A DNA stretch of 64,000 nucleotides from Burkholderiales bacterium 8X (GTDB taxonomy: Bacteria > Pseudomonadota > Gammaproteobacteria > Burkholderiales > Burkholderiaceae_C), in NCBI GenBank assembly GCA_902506565.1, contig LR732703.1, positions 1,656,642-1,720,641 of the forward strand. The letters are read 5' to 3'. A model generated the notes under the pieces. That model was given only the letters and a program-made list of their open reading frames with translations, did no database searches and was not told the origin of the DNA. The translations under genes were made by a program, and so were the position numbers. Below, in pieces: positions 17,189-27,798 of this stretch. How positions within the stretch are numbered: position 1 is the stretch's first letter; each line of letters opens with the position of its first letter.

Positions 17189-18385
17189 TCAGGCGGCAGG
17201 CATCCAGCGCTCGACCAGCTTCACGAAGTAGCTCGCGCCGATCGGGATGATCTCGTCGTTGAAGTCGAACGAGGTGTTGTGGATGATGCAAGGCCCGGGC
17301 CCGTGGCCGTCCAGCCGATGGTCGCCGTCGCCGTTGCCGAGAAAGGCGTAGCAGCCCGGCCGCACCATCAGCATGTGCGCGAAGTCCTCGGCGCCCATCA
17401 CGGCCGGGAAGTCGTCGGTCACCATCGGGTTGCCCACCACCTCGCGCATCACGGCGGCGGCGAAGCGCGCCTCGGCCGGGTGGTTGACCACCGGCGGCGA
17501 GGCACGCACGAAGCTGACCTCGGCGCTGCATTCGTGTGCCGCGGCGATGCCCGCGGCCAGCGCACGAACGCGCTCCTCGATGCGGTCGAGCGCGGCGATC
17601 GAAAAGGTGCGCACCGTGCCGCCGACCGTGGCCACGTCGGGAATCACGTTCGGCGCGTCCGAGCCCTGCAGTTGGGTGACCGCGAGCAGCGCGCGCTCGG
17701 TGCTGGAGATGACACTCGGAACCACGGTCTGGAGCGCCTGCCCCAGCGCGATCACGGCCTTGACCGGATCGATGCCGGTGTGCGGCATCGAGGCATGCGT
17801 GCCGCGGCCGCGCAGGGTGATGCGGTAGGTGTTGCTCGACGCCATCAGCGCACCGGGGTTGAGCGCGAATCGGCCGACCTCGCCGACCGGGAAGTTGTGC
17901 AGCGCGAAGACCGCGTCGCACGGGAATCGCTCGAAGAGGCCGTCCTCGATCATCTTCCGCGCGCCGGCCTTGCCCATCTCTTCGGCGGGCTGGAAGATGA
18001 AGTGAACCGTGCCGTCGAATGCGGTGGCCTGGCGAGACAGGTGCCACGCTGCCGCGAGCAGCATGGTGGTGTGGCCGTCGTGTCCGCAGGCATGCATGCG
18101 GCCGGCGTTCTTCGACTTGTGCGCGAACTCGTTGGCCTCGGTGAGCGGCAATGCATCCATGTCGGCCCTGAGGCCGATGGTGCGTTCGCTGCTGCCGCGC
18201 CGGAGCACGCCGACGAGCCCGGTGCCCGCGATGCCGCGGTGTACCTCGATGCCCCATTCGGTCAGGAGCGCGGCGACCTTCTCCGAGGTGCGGTGTTCTT
18301 CGAAGCCCAGTTCGGGATGGGCGTGGATGTCGCGACGGATGTCGACGAAGCGGCTGATGTCCGCAAAAGAATCTGCAATGTTCAT
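17189..18385 (-). CDS. M20-family amidohydrolase (hippurate hydrolase-like)
   Basis: 398-residue cytoplasmic metallopeptidase of the M20D/HipO group, hydrolysing N-acyl amino acids or similar amides. Seen: RRDIHAHPELGFEEHRTSE at the N-terminus, the metal-binding MHACGHDGH, FIFQPAEE, and the dimerisation-domain RGRGTHASMPHTGIDPV. The ATG at 18385 begins right before the family's N-terminal helix; the open frame continues upstream but has no homology. First gene of the M20-TctC-GST unit. The exact substrate is not visible. Confidence 0.92.
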   Translation of the reverse strand: MNIADSFADISRFVDIRRDIHAHPELGFEEHRTSEKVAALLTEWGIEVHRGIAGTGLVGVLRRGSSERTIGLRADMDALPLTEANEFAHKSKNAGRMHACGHDGHTTMLLAAAWHLSRQATAFDGTVHFIFQPAEEMGKAGARKMIEDGLFERFPCDAVFALHNFPVGEVGRFALNPGALMASSNTYRITLRGRGTHASMPHTGIDPVKAVIALGQALQTVVPSVISSTERALLAVTQLQGSDAPNVIPDVATVGGTVRTFSIAALDRIEERVRALAAGIAAAHECSAEVSFVRASPPVVNHPAEARFAAAVMREVVGNPMVTDDFPAVMGAEDFAHMLMVRPGCYAFLGNGDGDHRLDGHGPGPCIIHNTSFDFNDEIIPIGASYFVKLVERWMPAA

Positions 18386-18452
18386 GCGCCGATTCTGGCT
18401 GCATCGCATCGCCCTGCCAATGCGGCCGCACCCGCGGCGGGGAGGGCGTTCG

Positions 18453-19388
18453 CTAGGCCCGGCGCCAGGCCCGGCCCACCGCCGCGGCCAGCCACAGCGA
18501 CAGGCGCCTTTTTGCAAGCACGGCAACCGGCAAGGTGCGAAGCGGCCCATCGGCGAAGCGGTAGAACCACTGGATCGCGACGCCGGGCGGATGCCCCCGG
18601 AGCGCCTGCCGAAGATGCCGGCCCTGCCAGGGCTTGGCGGCGCCGACCGCATGCGACAGGTAGTGCCCGCCAGGCGCGAAGTCCATCGCCTCCGGCCCTG
18701 CGGTATCGAGCCGCGCGTCGCAGAGCGTCAGCGCGTAGTTGAGCGCATCCTCGTCGGTCGAATGGAACAGGTGGGTCGGCTGGCCGAGCTTGCGCTGGCG
18801 CAGCGCGTTGCCGGCATGGGCCGCGATGATTTCGCAGATGCGCTGCCAGTGCTGCAGGAAGCCGATTTGCGCCCGAGGCACGCCAACGAAGCCGCTGTTG
18901 TAGTAGCGCCCGAGTTCCCGCGCCGCACATTCGCCGCGCGCCTCGAAGAATTCCGCCCACAAGAGCCGTTTTGGATGTCGCGGCGGTAGCGAGCAATTGA
19001 TGTCCTCGACCAGCGCGATGGCATCGCCGGCCAGCCGGGCCGCCACCTCGTGCCAACCGCATTTGACGACCAGGTCGGGGTCGAGATACGCGATGGCGTC
19101 GGCGTCCGGCGCGTGGACTTCGAGCACCTCGCGCATGAAGCTCGGCTTGTGATAGTTGAGGCTCACCGGCGGATCGAGCGCGATGGCGCGCAGCGTGAGG
19201 GACGGTGTCACCCGAAGGCTCGACCGGCCGGCGTCGAAGCCGGGATGTCCCGTGATCCAGGAGGGCAGCGGCCCGCGGTGCCCGACCCAGACGATGCCCT
19301 GGTAGCCGGCAGCCGAAAGTGAATTGACGAGCGCCGCCACGCCGTGGTGGTAATGGCCTTCGAACAGGGTGCAGAGGGTGGCTTTCAT
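18453..19388 (-). CDS. Nucleotide-diphospho-sugar transferase-like protein (unassigned)
   Basis: 311 residues. Begins MKATLCTLFEGHYHHGVAAL, typical of GT-A-fold transferases that start with a capillary-like beta strand. It carries a D-x-D-like centre in AYLDPDLVVK and a later RYYNSGFVG. No signal peptide; the tail is basic with hydrophobic stretches. The ATG at 19388 is chosen because the upstream part of the open frame is Arg/Pro-rich shadow sequence. Sugar donor and acceptor unknown. It is 67 bases upstream of the M20 gene, apparently unrelated in function. Confidence 0.65.
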   Translation of the reverse strand: MKATLCTLFEGHYHHGVAALVNSLSAAGYQGIVWVGHRGPLPSWITGHPGFDAGRSSLRVTPSLTLRAIALDPPVSLNYHKPSFMREVLEVHAPDADAIAYLDPDLVVKCGWHEVAARLAGDAIALVEDINCSLPPRHPKRLLWAEFFEARGECAARELGRYYNSGFVGVPRAQIGFLQHWQRICEIIAAHAGNALRQRKLGQPTHLFHSTDEDALNYALTLCDARLDTAGPEAMDFAPGGHYLSHAVGAAKPWQGRHLRQALRGHPPGVAIQWFYRFADGPLRTLPVAVLAKRRLSLWLAAAVGRAWRRA

Positions 19389-19479
19389 CCTCCCCGGATG
19401 ATCTCGCGCGGCAGCGCCTCGGGCCGAATCAAAGCGGGGCGAACCGCGGCAATGTGCCGGGTTCGCCCGCGATTTTTCT

Positions 19480-21453
<1,974 letters not shown>

Positions 21454-21460
21454 CTCTGCT

Positions 21461-21877
21461 TCAGCTCCGTTCCGCGCCGCCCACCGGGTCGGCATCTTCG
21501 TCTTCGTCTTCTTCGTCGGTGTCGTCCGGGACCGCGAGTTCGTCGACCGAGGCCGCGGCCGGATCGTCGACCTCGTCGGTCACGCTGTCAGCGTCCGTCG
21601 GCACGGTGCCGATGCGGTCGGGGAGGATGTCGGCACCGTCCTCGAAGCCCTCAGAGCCGGCCGACGCGCGCTCGCCGGTGCCGGCCGCATCGGAGTCGCT
21701 GCCGTGTGCGATCGGGAGCGCGCCTTCGGTTTCTTCGTCCATCGGCTGCGCGCGACCCGCATCGCTCTGCACGTCGCTGCCGCTGTCGCTGGTGTCGCTC
21801 GGGCCGAGCGCGTCGATGTCGTTGCCGCGCGGCGTGACCGGCACGTGGTCTCCGCCGAGGATGCTGCTGGTGGCCAT
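21461..21877 (-). CDS. Small, highly acidic protein upstream of recQ
   Basis: 138 residues, begins MATSSILGGDHVPVTPRGND, then a Ser/Asp/Glu-rich, probably disordered body with the conserved-looking piece DALGPSDTSDSGSDVQ and an extreme acidic tail (DDTDEEDEDEDADP). Very few basic residues, so a very low pI. No signal peptide or membrane segment. I do not recognise a characterised family, though the N-terminal piece looks like conserved hypothetical proteins of Burkholderiales. It ends 7 bases before the recQ start, so both are probably on one mRNA. A 12-base palindrome lies just upstream. It could be a DNA mimic or an ionic buffer protein (speculative). Confidence 0.7.
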   Translation of the reverse strand: MATSSILGGDHVPVTPRGNDIDALGPSDTSDSGSDVQSDAGRAQPMDEETEGALPIAHGSDSDAAGTGERASAGSEGFEDGADILPDRIGTVPTDADSVTDEVDDPAAASVDELAVPDDTDEEDEDEDADPVGGAERS

Positions 21878-21894
21878 GGATGTTTCCTTTCGAT

Positions 21895-21906
21895 TGAATC
21901 GATTCA
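21895..21906. promoter_or_regulatory. Perfect 12-base palindrome upstream of the acidic gene-recQ unit
   Basis: TGAATCGATTCA reads the same on both strands and sits 18-29 bases upstream of the ATG at 21877, overlapping where a promoter or leader should be. A candidate operator for a dimeric repressor; the protein that would bind is unknown. Confidence 0.4.
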
Positions 21907-22040
21907 CTCTGGCAGAGCTGATTTGCGGCGGCGTGTGAGAAGCGGCCCACGCGTGCTGTCGGCGGGCGGGCAGACCCGGATTCGAACCCCGTGCCGGGCG
22001 GCAGATAATTCGGCGCTTCGAAACCGAGGAGAGATCGATC

Positions 22041-22589
22041 GTGCCCAACTTCAACGAGTCCCGCATCCGCTTGTCCCTGACCGCTTGCGCCATCGCATCC
22101 GCCGCCCTGCTCCTGGGCGGCTGCAACACCGTGCGATCGATGCGCGGCGAAAGCACCGCCGCCCCTGCCGCTTCGGCACCCGCGGCCTCCGCATCCACCG
22201 CCTCCGGCGTGAAGCCCGGCATGGACGCTCGCGGCAATGTCGTGGATTCGTCCAAGATCGAAGCCGGCAGCGGCCGCACCGTCAAGGGCATCAACGACTA
22301 CGAAGGCGAGATCACCGGCAACCCGGCGCCCAACAGCCGGTTCGCCCGGCTCCAGATCGGCATGTCGACCCGCCAGGTCCAGGACATCGCCGGCCAGCCG
22401 ACCGACCAGGGCGCCTACATGACCGGCAAGGCCTGGATCCCGTTCTATTTCGGCGCCGACCGTCATCGCTTCGAGATGGTCTACAAGGGCCAGGGCCGCC
22501 TGATCTTCGCCGGCGGCGGCATGGGCGATTATTCGAGCGGCAACCTGATCTGGATCATCCACAACGCGAACGAAGGCGGCTACCGCTGA
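22041..22589 (+). CDS. Outer-membrane lipoprotein, BamE/SmpA-like
   Basis: 182 residues with a lipoprotein signal peptide ending LLLGGC (modified Cys28), an Ala/Ser-rich linker (36-55), and a C-terminal domain with FARLQIGMSTRQVQDIAGQP, which resembles the small BamE/SmpA/OmlA fold. The family stabilises the outer membrane or assists in protein assembly; this copy is longer and may be a relative rather than BamE itself. GTG start with a strong GAGGAGAG Shine-Dalgarno. A -10-like GATAAT is at 22004-22009. Confidence 0.75.
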   Translation: MPNFNESRIRLSLTACAIASAALLLGGCNTVRSMRGESTAAPAASAPAASASTASGVKPGMDARGNVVDSSKIEAGSGRTVKGINDYEGEITGNPAPNSRFARLQIGMSTRQVQDIAGQPTDQGAYMTGKAWIPFYFGADRHRFEMVYKGQGRLIFAGGGMGDYSSGNLIWIIHNANEGGYR

Positions 22590-22602
22590 GTCGCCGGGCT
22601 GC

Positions 22603-22634
22603 TCGCCTGATCGCCTGATCGCCTGATCGCCTGA
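22603..22634 (+). repeat. Four perfect tandem copies of TCGCCTGA
   Basis: An 8-base unit repeated four times without error, followed by a fifth degenerate copy (tcgcttgc). It lies between the convergent lipoprotein and oxidase genes, directly after the lipoprotein stop. It is non-coding, and four error-free copies suggest recent slippage. Confidence 0.9.
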
Positions 22635-22658
22635 TCGCTTGCCGGCTCGTTCAGCCCG

Positions 22659-25217
22659 TCAGCCGAGCCAGCGGGGCATGCCCTGCACCAGCAGCAGGCC
22701 GATCAGTCCCTGCACCGTGACGCAGAGCCACATCAGCCCCGTGTTGTCGAGCGTCGCGCGAGCGTCCGAGCGCAGCTTGCCCGCCCACGAGCGGGCGAGC
22801 AGGTAGCCACCCATCAGCCACAGCACCGCCAGGTGGAAGCCCTGGTAGAAAAGCAGCGTGCCGACGGTCGCGCTCCAGGCCTGGTCGACCGGGTCGAGCC
22901 CGGCGCCGACATGGCCTGCCAGGTCCAATGCGAACCCGCCGGCGGTCGCCAGCATCGCGAGCAGCACCGCCGCGCGCAAGAAGCGTTGTCGACGAGGCTC
23001 GTCGCTGCGAAGGATGCGGGTTGCCACCAGCATCGAGCCCGCGCCGAGCAGCAACAGCAACGACGAGCCCAGCGGCCACCCGGTCGAGGGCAGCGCTGCG
23101 CCGGGTGGTGGGCACACGTCCGCCGCCATCGAGACGTGGACGTGCGCGAACACGAAGGACGCGAAGATCGTCATGTCGACCGCCACCAGCACGATGGTCG
23201 CCCACCATGAATGCGAGCGCGCGCCGGTGCCGCCGACCGGCAGGTGGACGCCGGTCGCCACCTCGAAGGTCGGCGTCGGCGAAGGCTGGTCGCTGCCCCA
23301 CAGCCAGACGAAGATGGCCACGATCGCGAACAGCCCGAAGAGGATGGCCAGCAGGTATTGCTCGGCCGTCAGCAGCAGGAAGAAGCCGGCGGTGCCGGCC
23401 GCCGCGCCGAAGGGCCACCAGCCGTCGGTCGGCAGCCGGAGCAGGTGCAGCGGCCTGGCATCGCGCACGCTGGTGACCAGGGTCTCGCGTCCGCCGAAGG
23501 CCGTGCCGGGCAGCCAGTGGCGGCCGCCCTCGACCTCGCGCGGCAGTTCGGGCTGGTCCCAGAGCGGATCGCGCGAACGGATCTCCGGAATGCTGTAGAC
23601 GCCGTACTCGCGCGTCGGCAGCCATTCGAGCGTGCTGCCGTTCCAGGGGTTGCCATGGTCCTTCTCGGGCCGGCGCATCACCCGGATCGCATCGACGAAG
23701 AACAGCAGCACGCCGAGCGCGAAGGCGAAGGCGCCGATGGTCGACAGCAGGTTGAGCCCGTTCCAGCCCAGGTCGCCCGGGTAGGTGTAGACCCGCCGCG
23801 GCATGCCGAGCAGGCCGGTGATGTGCATCGGGAAGAAGCTCAGGTTGAAGCCGCCGAACATCAAGCCGAAGACCCACTTGCCCCAGCCTTCGGACAAGCG
23901 ATGGCCGTTGTAGATCGGCGCCCAGTAGTAGAGCCCGGCGAACACCGGGAACACCATGCCGCCGATCAGCACGTAATGGAAGTGCGCCACGATGAAGTAG
24001 CTGTCGTGCGCCTGCCAGTCGAAGGGCAGCACCGCCACCATCACGCCGGTGAGTCCGCCCAGCACGAAGATGAAGTGGAAGCCCAGCAGGAAGAGCGTCG
24101 GCGTATCGAGCCGCACCTTGCCGCGCCAGAAGGTGGCGATCCACGAGAACACCTGGATTCCGCTCGGTATCGCCACCAGGAAACTGGCCGCCGAGACGAT
24201 CGCGAGCGAAAGGCCGCCGAGCCCCGCGGTGAACATGTGGTGCGCCCAGAGCGCGAAGCTGATCACGCCGACCCCGATCAGCGCATACACGATGCCGCGG
24301 TACGCGACGAGCGGCGTGCCGGCGAGGGTCGGGACCATCATCGAGACCATGCCGGCGGCCGGCAGGAAGATGATGTAGACCTCCGGATGGCCGAAGAACC
24401 AGAAGAGGTGCTGCCACAGCAACGGGTCGCCGCCCCGCGCCGGTATGAAGAAGGGCCAGTCGAAGGCGCGTTCGAGTTCGAGCAGCGTGGTGGCGGCGAT
24501 CACCGCCGGAAACGCGAAGACGATCATCAGCGCCGTCACCAGCATCGCCCAGGCGAACACCGGCATCTTCATGAGCGTCATGCCCGGCGCCCGGGTGAAG
24601 AGGATGCCGATGATGAGTTCGATGGCGCCGGCAATCGCCGAGATCTCGATGAAGCCGATGCCCAGCAGCCACCAGTCCGCGCCGCGGCCGGGCGAGAACT
24701 CCTTGCTGGTGAGCGGCGGATACATGAACCAGCCGCCGTCCGGCGATTGGCCGAAGAAGAGCGTGCAGAAGAAGGCCAGGCCGCCGATCGCATAGGCCCA
24801 GAAGGCGTAGGCCGAGAGCCGCGGAAACGGCAGGTCGCGGGCGCCCAGCATGCCGGGCAGCAGGTACACCGCGACCGCCTCGACGATCGGCACCGCGAAC
24901 AGGAACATCATCACGGTGCCGTGCATCGTGAAGAGCTGGTTGTAGGTTCCGGCATCGATCAGGTCGTTGTCCGGCACCGCCAGCTGGGTGCGCATCATCA
25001 ATGCCAGCACGCCGGCCAGCACGAAGAAGATCATGGCGGTGGCGACATAGAAGACGCCGATCTCGGTGTTGTTGACCGCCGCCAGCCTGCGCCAGCCCTT
25101 CGGCGGCTCCCAGGCGCGTTCGAGCGCCTCGCGCTCGCCTTCGGGGCGCTGGCCGCCCGAAGGCAGCTCGGCCCGGCGATCTGGGTCTCCCGACAGTTGC
25201 GCGGAAAGCTCGGTCAT
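22659..25217 (-). CDS. Cytochrome c oxidase subunit I fused to subunit III (CoxA-CoxC)
   Basis: About 852 residues, the terminal oxidase of the aerobic respiratory chain. The N-terminal 560 residues are subunit I: NQLFTMHGTVMMF (haem His), WFFGHPEVYI (CuB His crosslinked to Tyr, plus the A1-type Glu), WAHHMFT, and HFHYVLIGG (haem a and a3 ligands). After a linker with an extra membrane pair comes a subunit III-like part (ASFVFAHVHVSM, LFYQGFHLAVLWL). Fusion of I and III is known in some caa3-type oxidases. The ATG overlaps the stop of the glycosyltransferase gene (ATGA at 25214-25217). Confidence 0.93.
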   Translation of the reverse strand: MTELSAQLSGDPDRRAELPSGGQRPEGEREALERAWEPPKGWRRLAAVNNTEIGVFYVATAMIFFVLAGVLALMMRTQLAVPDNDLIDAGTYNQLFTMHGTVMMFLFAVPIVEAVAVYLLPGMLGARDLPFPRLSAYAFWAYAIGGLAFFCTLFFGQSPDGGWFMYPPLTSKEFSPGRGADWWLLGIGFIEISAIAGAIELIIGILFTRAPGMTLMKMPVFAWAMLVTALMIVFAFPAVIAATTLLELERAFDWPFFIPARGGDPLLWQHLFWFFGHPEVYIIFLPAAGMVSMMVPTLAGTPLVAYRGIVYALIGVGVISFALWAHHMFTAGLGGLSLAIVSAASFLVAIPSGIQVFSWIATFWRGKVRLDTPTLFLLGFHFIFVLGGLTGVMVAVLPFDWQAHDSYFIVAHFHYVLIGGMVFPVFAGLYYWAPIYNGHRLSEGWGKWVFGLMFGGFNLSFFPMHITGLLGMPRRVYTYPGDLGWNGLNLLSTIGAFAFALGVLLFFVDAIRVMRRPEKDHGNPWNGSTLEWLPTREYGVYSIPEIRSRDPLWDQPELPREVEGGRHWLPGTAFGGRETLVTSVRDARPLHLLRLPTDGWWPFGAAAGTAGFFLLLTAEQYLLAILFGLFAIVAIFVWLWGSDQPSPTPTFEVATGVHLPVGGTGARSHSWWATIVLVAVDMTIFASFVFAHVHVSMAADVCPPPGAALPSTGWPLGSSLLLLLGAGSMLVATRILRSDEPRRQRFLRAAVLLAMLATAGGFALDLAGHVGAGLDPVDQAWSATVGTLLFYQGFHLAVLWLMGGYLLARSWAGKLRSDARATLDNTGLMWLCVTVQGLIGLLLVQGMPRWLG

Positions 25218-26299
25218 GCGCGGAGGGCGGCTTCGTACTGGTCGAGCACCGCTTCGGGATGGAAAGGCGCCACATGTGCCGCGGCCTCGGCCTGCATGCG
25301 CGAGCGCATCTCGTGGTCGGACAGCAGCGAGCGGATCGCGATGGCCAGTGCCTCCGGGTTTTCGGACGGCACCGTGATGCCGCACGGCCCGATCGCTTCG
25401 GGCAGGCCGCCTTGCCGGCTCGCCACCACCACGCAGCCGCAGGCGATCGCCTCGATCGCGACCAGGCCGAAGGCCTCCACCGGCTCGGGACGCGATGGCA
25501 CCACGATCACCTTGTGCCGGCGCAGCTCGTCGCCGACCGCGCGGCCGCGCAGCATGCCTCGCCAGGTGACGAGGTGCTCGACGCCGAGCCGGCGGGCGCG
25601 CTCTTCGAGCGCCGGCCGTTCGGGACCGTCGCCGACCACGGTGAGCGTCGGCGGCGAAGGCTCCGACTTCAGCCGGGCGAGGGCTTCGATCAATACGTCG
25701 AGTCCCTTGGCTCTCACCACGCGGCCGAGGAACACGAGGTCGAGCGGGCGCGTCGCCGCGTTCTCGACCGCCGGCGGATGAAACGTCGCCACGTCGTACG
25801 GATTCGGCATCACCTTCGAAGGCGCGCTCGCGGTGCTCGCCAGGTAGCGCGACACCGTGTAGAGCCGGGCCAGGCGCAGGCTGGCCAGCTTGACCCGATC
25901 GGACAGGCTCGTGCTGCCGTCGGGACGGCCGACCGGCGTGTGGTTGACCAGCAACCAGGGCCGGCGCAGCAGGCCGAGCGCCAGCGGCCAGGCGAGCCGG
26001 AGGCTCACGTTGGACTGGATCACCGCATCGGACCAGCAGAGCGCCCGCCAGAGCTGCGTGCCGGTGGGTTGGCGAAGGATGTCCTGCTCACCCGGAACCA
26101 TGCCCGCCGTTCCCGCGCCGGCGTTGTTCGCCTGCGCGGCGGCCGCGCTGCTGGTCACCACGCGAACCTGGTGGCCACGCGCCTTCAGGCCGTCGTAGAG
26201 CAGTTGGCTCACGGTCTCGATACCGCCGATCCAGGGCGCATAGGCATATGAAAGCAACACGATCTTGAGTGAAGGGCCGCGCGGTCGAGGGGTTTGCAT
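25214..26299 (-). CDS. GT4-family glycosyltransferase inside the oxidase operon
   Basis: About 361 residues of GT-B fold: N-terminal YAPWIGGIETVSQLL, and a C-terminal donor-binding half with LVFLGRVVRAKGLDVLIEAL, VVGDGPERPAL and EAFGLVAIEAIACGCVVVAS. It transfers a sugar from a nucleotide donor in the cytoplasm. Its stop overlaps the start of coxA-C, and coxB lies 88 bases upstream, so it is expressed with the oxidase. The link is puzzling. ATG 26299 is chosen; TTG 26308 is possible. No clear Shine-Dalgarno. Confidence 0.88.
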   Translation of the reverse strand: MQTPRPRGPSLKIVLLSYAYAPWIGGIETVSQLLYDGLKARGHQVRVVTSSAAAAQANNAGAGTAGMVPGEQDILRQPTGTQLWRALCWSDAVIQSNVSLRLAWPLALGLLRRPWLLVNHTPVGRPDGSTSLSDRVKLASLRLARLYTVSRYLASTASAPSKVMPNPYDVATFHPPAVENAATRPLDLVFLGRVVRAKGLDVLIEALARLKSEPSPPTLTVVGDGPERPALEERARRLGVEHLVTWRGMLRGRAVGDELRRHKVIVVPSRPEPVEAFGLVAIEAIACGCVVVASRQGGLPEAIGPCGITVPSENPEALAIAIRSLLSDHEMRSRMQAEAAAHVAPFHPEAVLDQYEAALRA

Positions 26300-26387
26300 A
26301 TCGCTCAAGAAAGGAAATCGTGATGGCCGGGTGCGGCAATGTTAGATGGGCGGGCCGGCTGTCCCAGTCCCGGACGCTCCATGCCGC

Positions 26388-27332
26388 TCACCGAAGCTGG
26401 GCCAGCCAGGCGGCGATCGACGACAGGGTCTCCGCATCGAGCCGGCCGGCAGAGGAGGGCATCCGCGCCCCCGGCTTGAGTTGCTGGATGTGGGCGATCC
26501 AGGCTTCGAGCTGCTCCGGATCGTTGCCGATGGTGCCGGCGCCGAGCTGCAGCCGGCTGCCGACATGGGTCAGATCGGGTCCGAGGCGGCTTTGCTCGCT
26601 GACGCCGCGCACCGCATGGCAGGCGTCGCAGCGATTCGCCAGGAACGCATCCCGGCCGCGCACCAGTTCGGATGCCGGACGGGCCGCCGCCGGTCGCGCC
26701 TGCCCCGCGAGCCAGGCGTCGAACTCGGCCGGCGGCAAGGCCACCACCTGCAGGGCCATGCGTGCATGCTGGCCGCCGCAATATTCGGCGCACTGGCCGC
26801 GGAAGGTGCCGGGCCGGTCGGCCTGAAGTTGCAGGTGCTGCACGCGGCCGGGCAGCATGTCCATCTTGCCGCCGAGCGTCGGCACCCAGAAGCTGTGGAT
26901 CACGTCGGCGCTCGACAGCCCGAAGAAGACCGGTCGGCCGACCGGTATGCGGATTTCGTTGGCAGTGCGGATCTCGGTGCCGGTGGCCGGATCGCTGTAG
27001 CGCACGTCCCACCACCACATGTTGCCGGTCACGCCGACGATCAGCGCATCCTTCGGCGGCATCGGCCGCCAGGGCGGCTTGTGCCACTGGCTGTAGAAGA
27101 AGAGGGCGATCAGCACCACGGTCGGGAACACCAGGCCGCCGCCGAGAACCCATGCGCGCTTCTGGGCACGGCTGAGCTCGGTCGGCCCTCGTCGCACCGC
27201 GAAGAACAGCAGCAGCATGGTGCCGGCGAAGATCAGCGCGGCGCCGATGGTCAGCACCAGGCTCACGTCGAGCAGCGTCTGGCCGACGGGGCCGGCGGCC
27301 TGCAATGCCGATTGGGCGCCGGGCTGGTTCAT
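26388..27332 (-). CDS. Cytochrome c oxidase subunit II with C-terminal cytochrome c domain
   Basis: About 314 residues: two membrane helices (about 20-48 and 60-82), the periplasmic CuA domain with HSFWVPTLGGKMDM and the ligand cluster CAEYCGGQHARM, then a fused class I cytochrome c with CDACH and a distal Met in RMPSS. This caa3-type layout lets the subunit accept electrons from a soluble or membrane cytochrome c directly. The start overlaps the stop of the lipoprotein cytochrome gene (ATGA at 27329-27332). Confidence 0.93.
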   Translation of the reverse strand: MNQPGAQSALQAAGPVGQTLLDVSLVLTIGAALIFAGTMLLLFFAVRRGPTELSRAQKRAWVLGGGLVFPTVVLIALFFYSQWHKPPWRPMPPKDALIVGVTGNMWWWDVRYSDPATGTEIRTANEIRIPVGRPVFFGLSSADVIHSFWVPTLGGKMDMLPGRVQHLQLQADRPGTFRGQCAEYCGGQHARMALQVVALPPAEFDAWLAGQARPAAARPASELVRGRDAFLANRCDACHAVRGVSEQSRLGPDLTHVGSRLQLGAGTIGNDPEQLEAWIAHIQQLKPGARMPSSAGRLDAETLSSIAAWLAQLR

Positions 27333-27733
27333 TCGAGCGACAGCAGGTAGGCGGCCATGTCGCGCGCATCTTCCGCCGAGACGCCCATCGACGGCATGGT
27401 GGTGTCCGGCACCAGCGACGATGGCGAGACGATCCAGCGTGTCAGCAGGTCGGGCCCGTTCGGCAGGTGGCCGGCGATGTAGCTGCGTCGTCCGAAGGCG
27501 GTGAGCGGCGGGCCGACGTCGGCACGGGCGATCGGAACCTCCGGAATGGCGTGGCAGCTGCCGCACTGGTATTGCGCGAGCAGCTGCCTGCCGCGCTCGA
27601 CGCGGGCCGGTGGCGCGTCGGCGTAGGGAGCCGACCGCTCGGTGAAATCGTCGAGGCCGCAGCCCGCCAGCAGTGCGAGCGGCACGCAGGCGATCCATGC
27701 CGGTTCGATGAGGGCGCGCAATCCATGAGGCAT
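27329..27733 (-). CDS. Lipoprotein monohaem cytochrome c
   Basis: 134 residues: lipoprotein signal ending LALLAGC, then one haem c site CGSCH and a later Met (TTMPSMG) as likely sixth ligand. First gene of the oxidase operon and translationally coupled to subunit II, so it is the probable direct electron donor, tethered to the membrane by lipid. Confidence 0.88.
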   Translation of the reverse strand: MPHGLRALIEPAWIACVPLALLAGCGLDDFTERSAPYADAPPARVERGRQLLAQYQCGSCHAIPEVPIARADVGPPLTAFGRRSYIAGHLPNGPDLLTRWIVSPSSLVPDTTMPSMGVSAEDARDMAAYLLSLE

Positions 27734-27798
27734 CGACCGATTCTCGGGCCGTGAATGCGCGATCCACCGACAGCTGGGCACTGCACGCGCGTCGGACA

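Noticed and set aside
21968..21992. tRNA-like T-loop (TTCGAAT/TTCGAAC) near the lipoprotein gene
   Set aside because: The flanking bases do not form a 5-base T-stem, and no acceptor or anticodon arm can be found.
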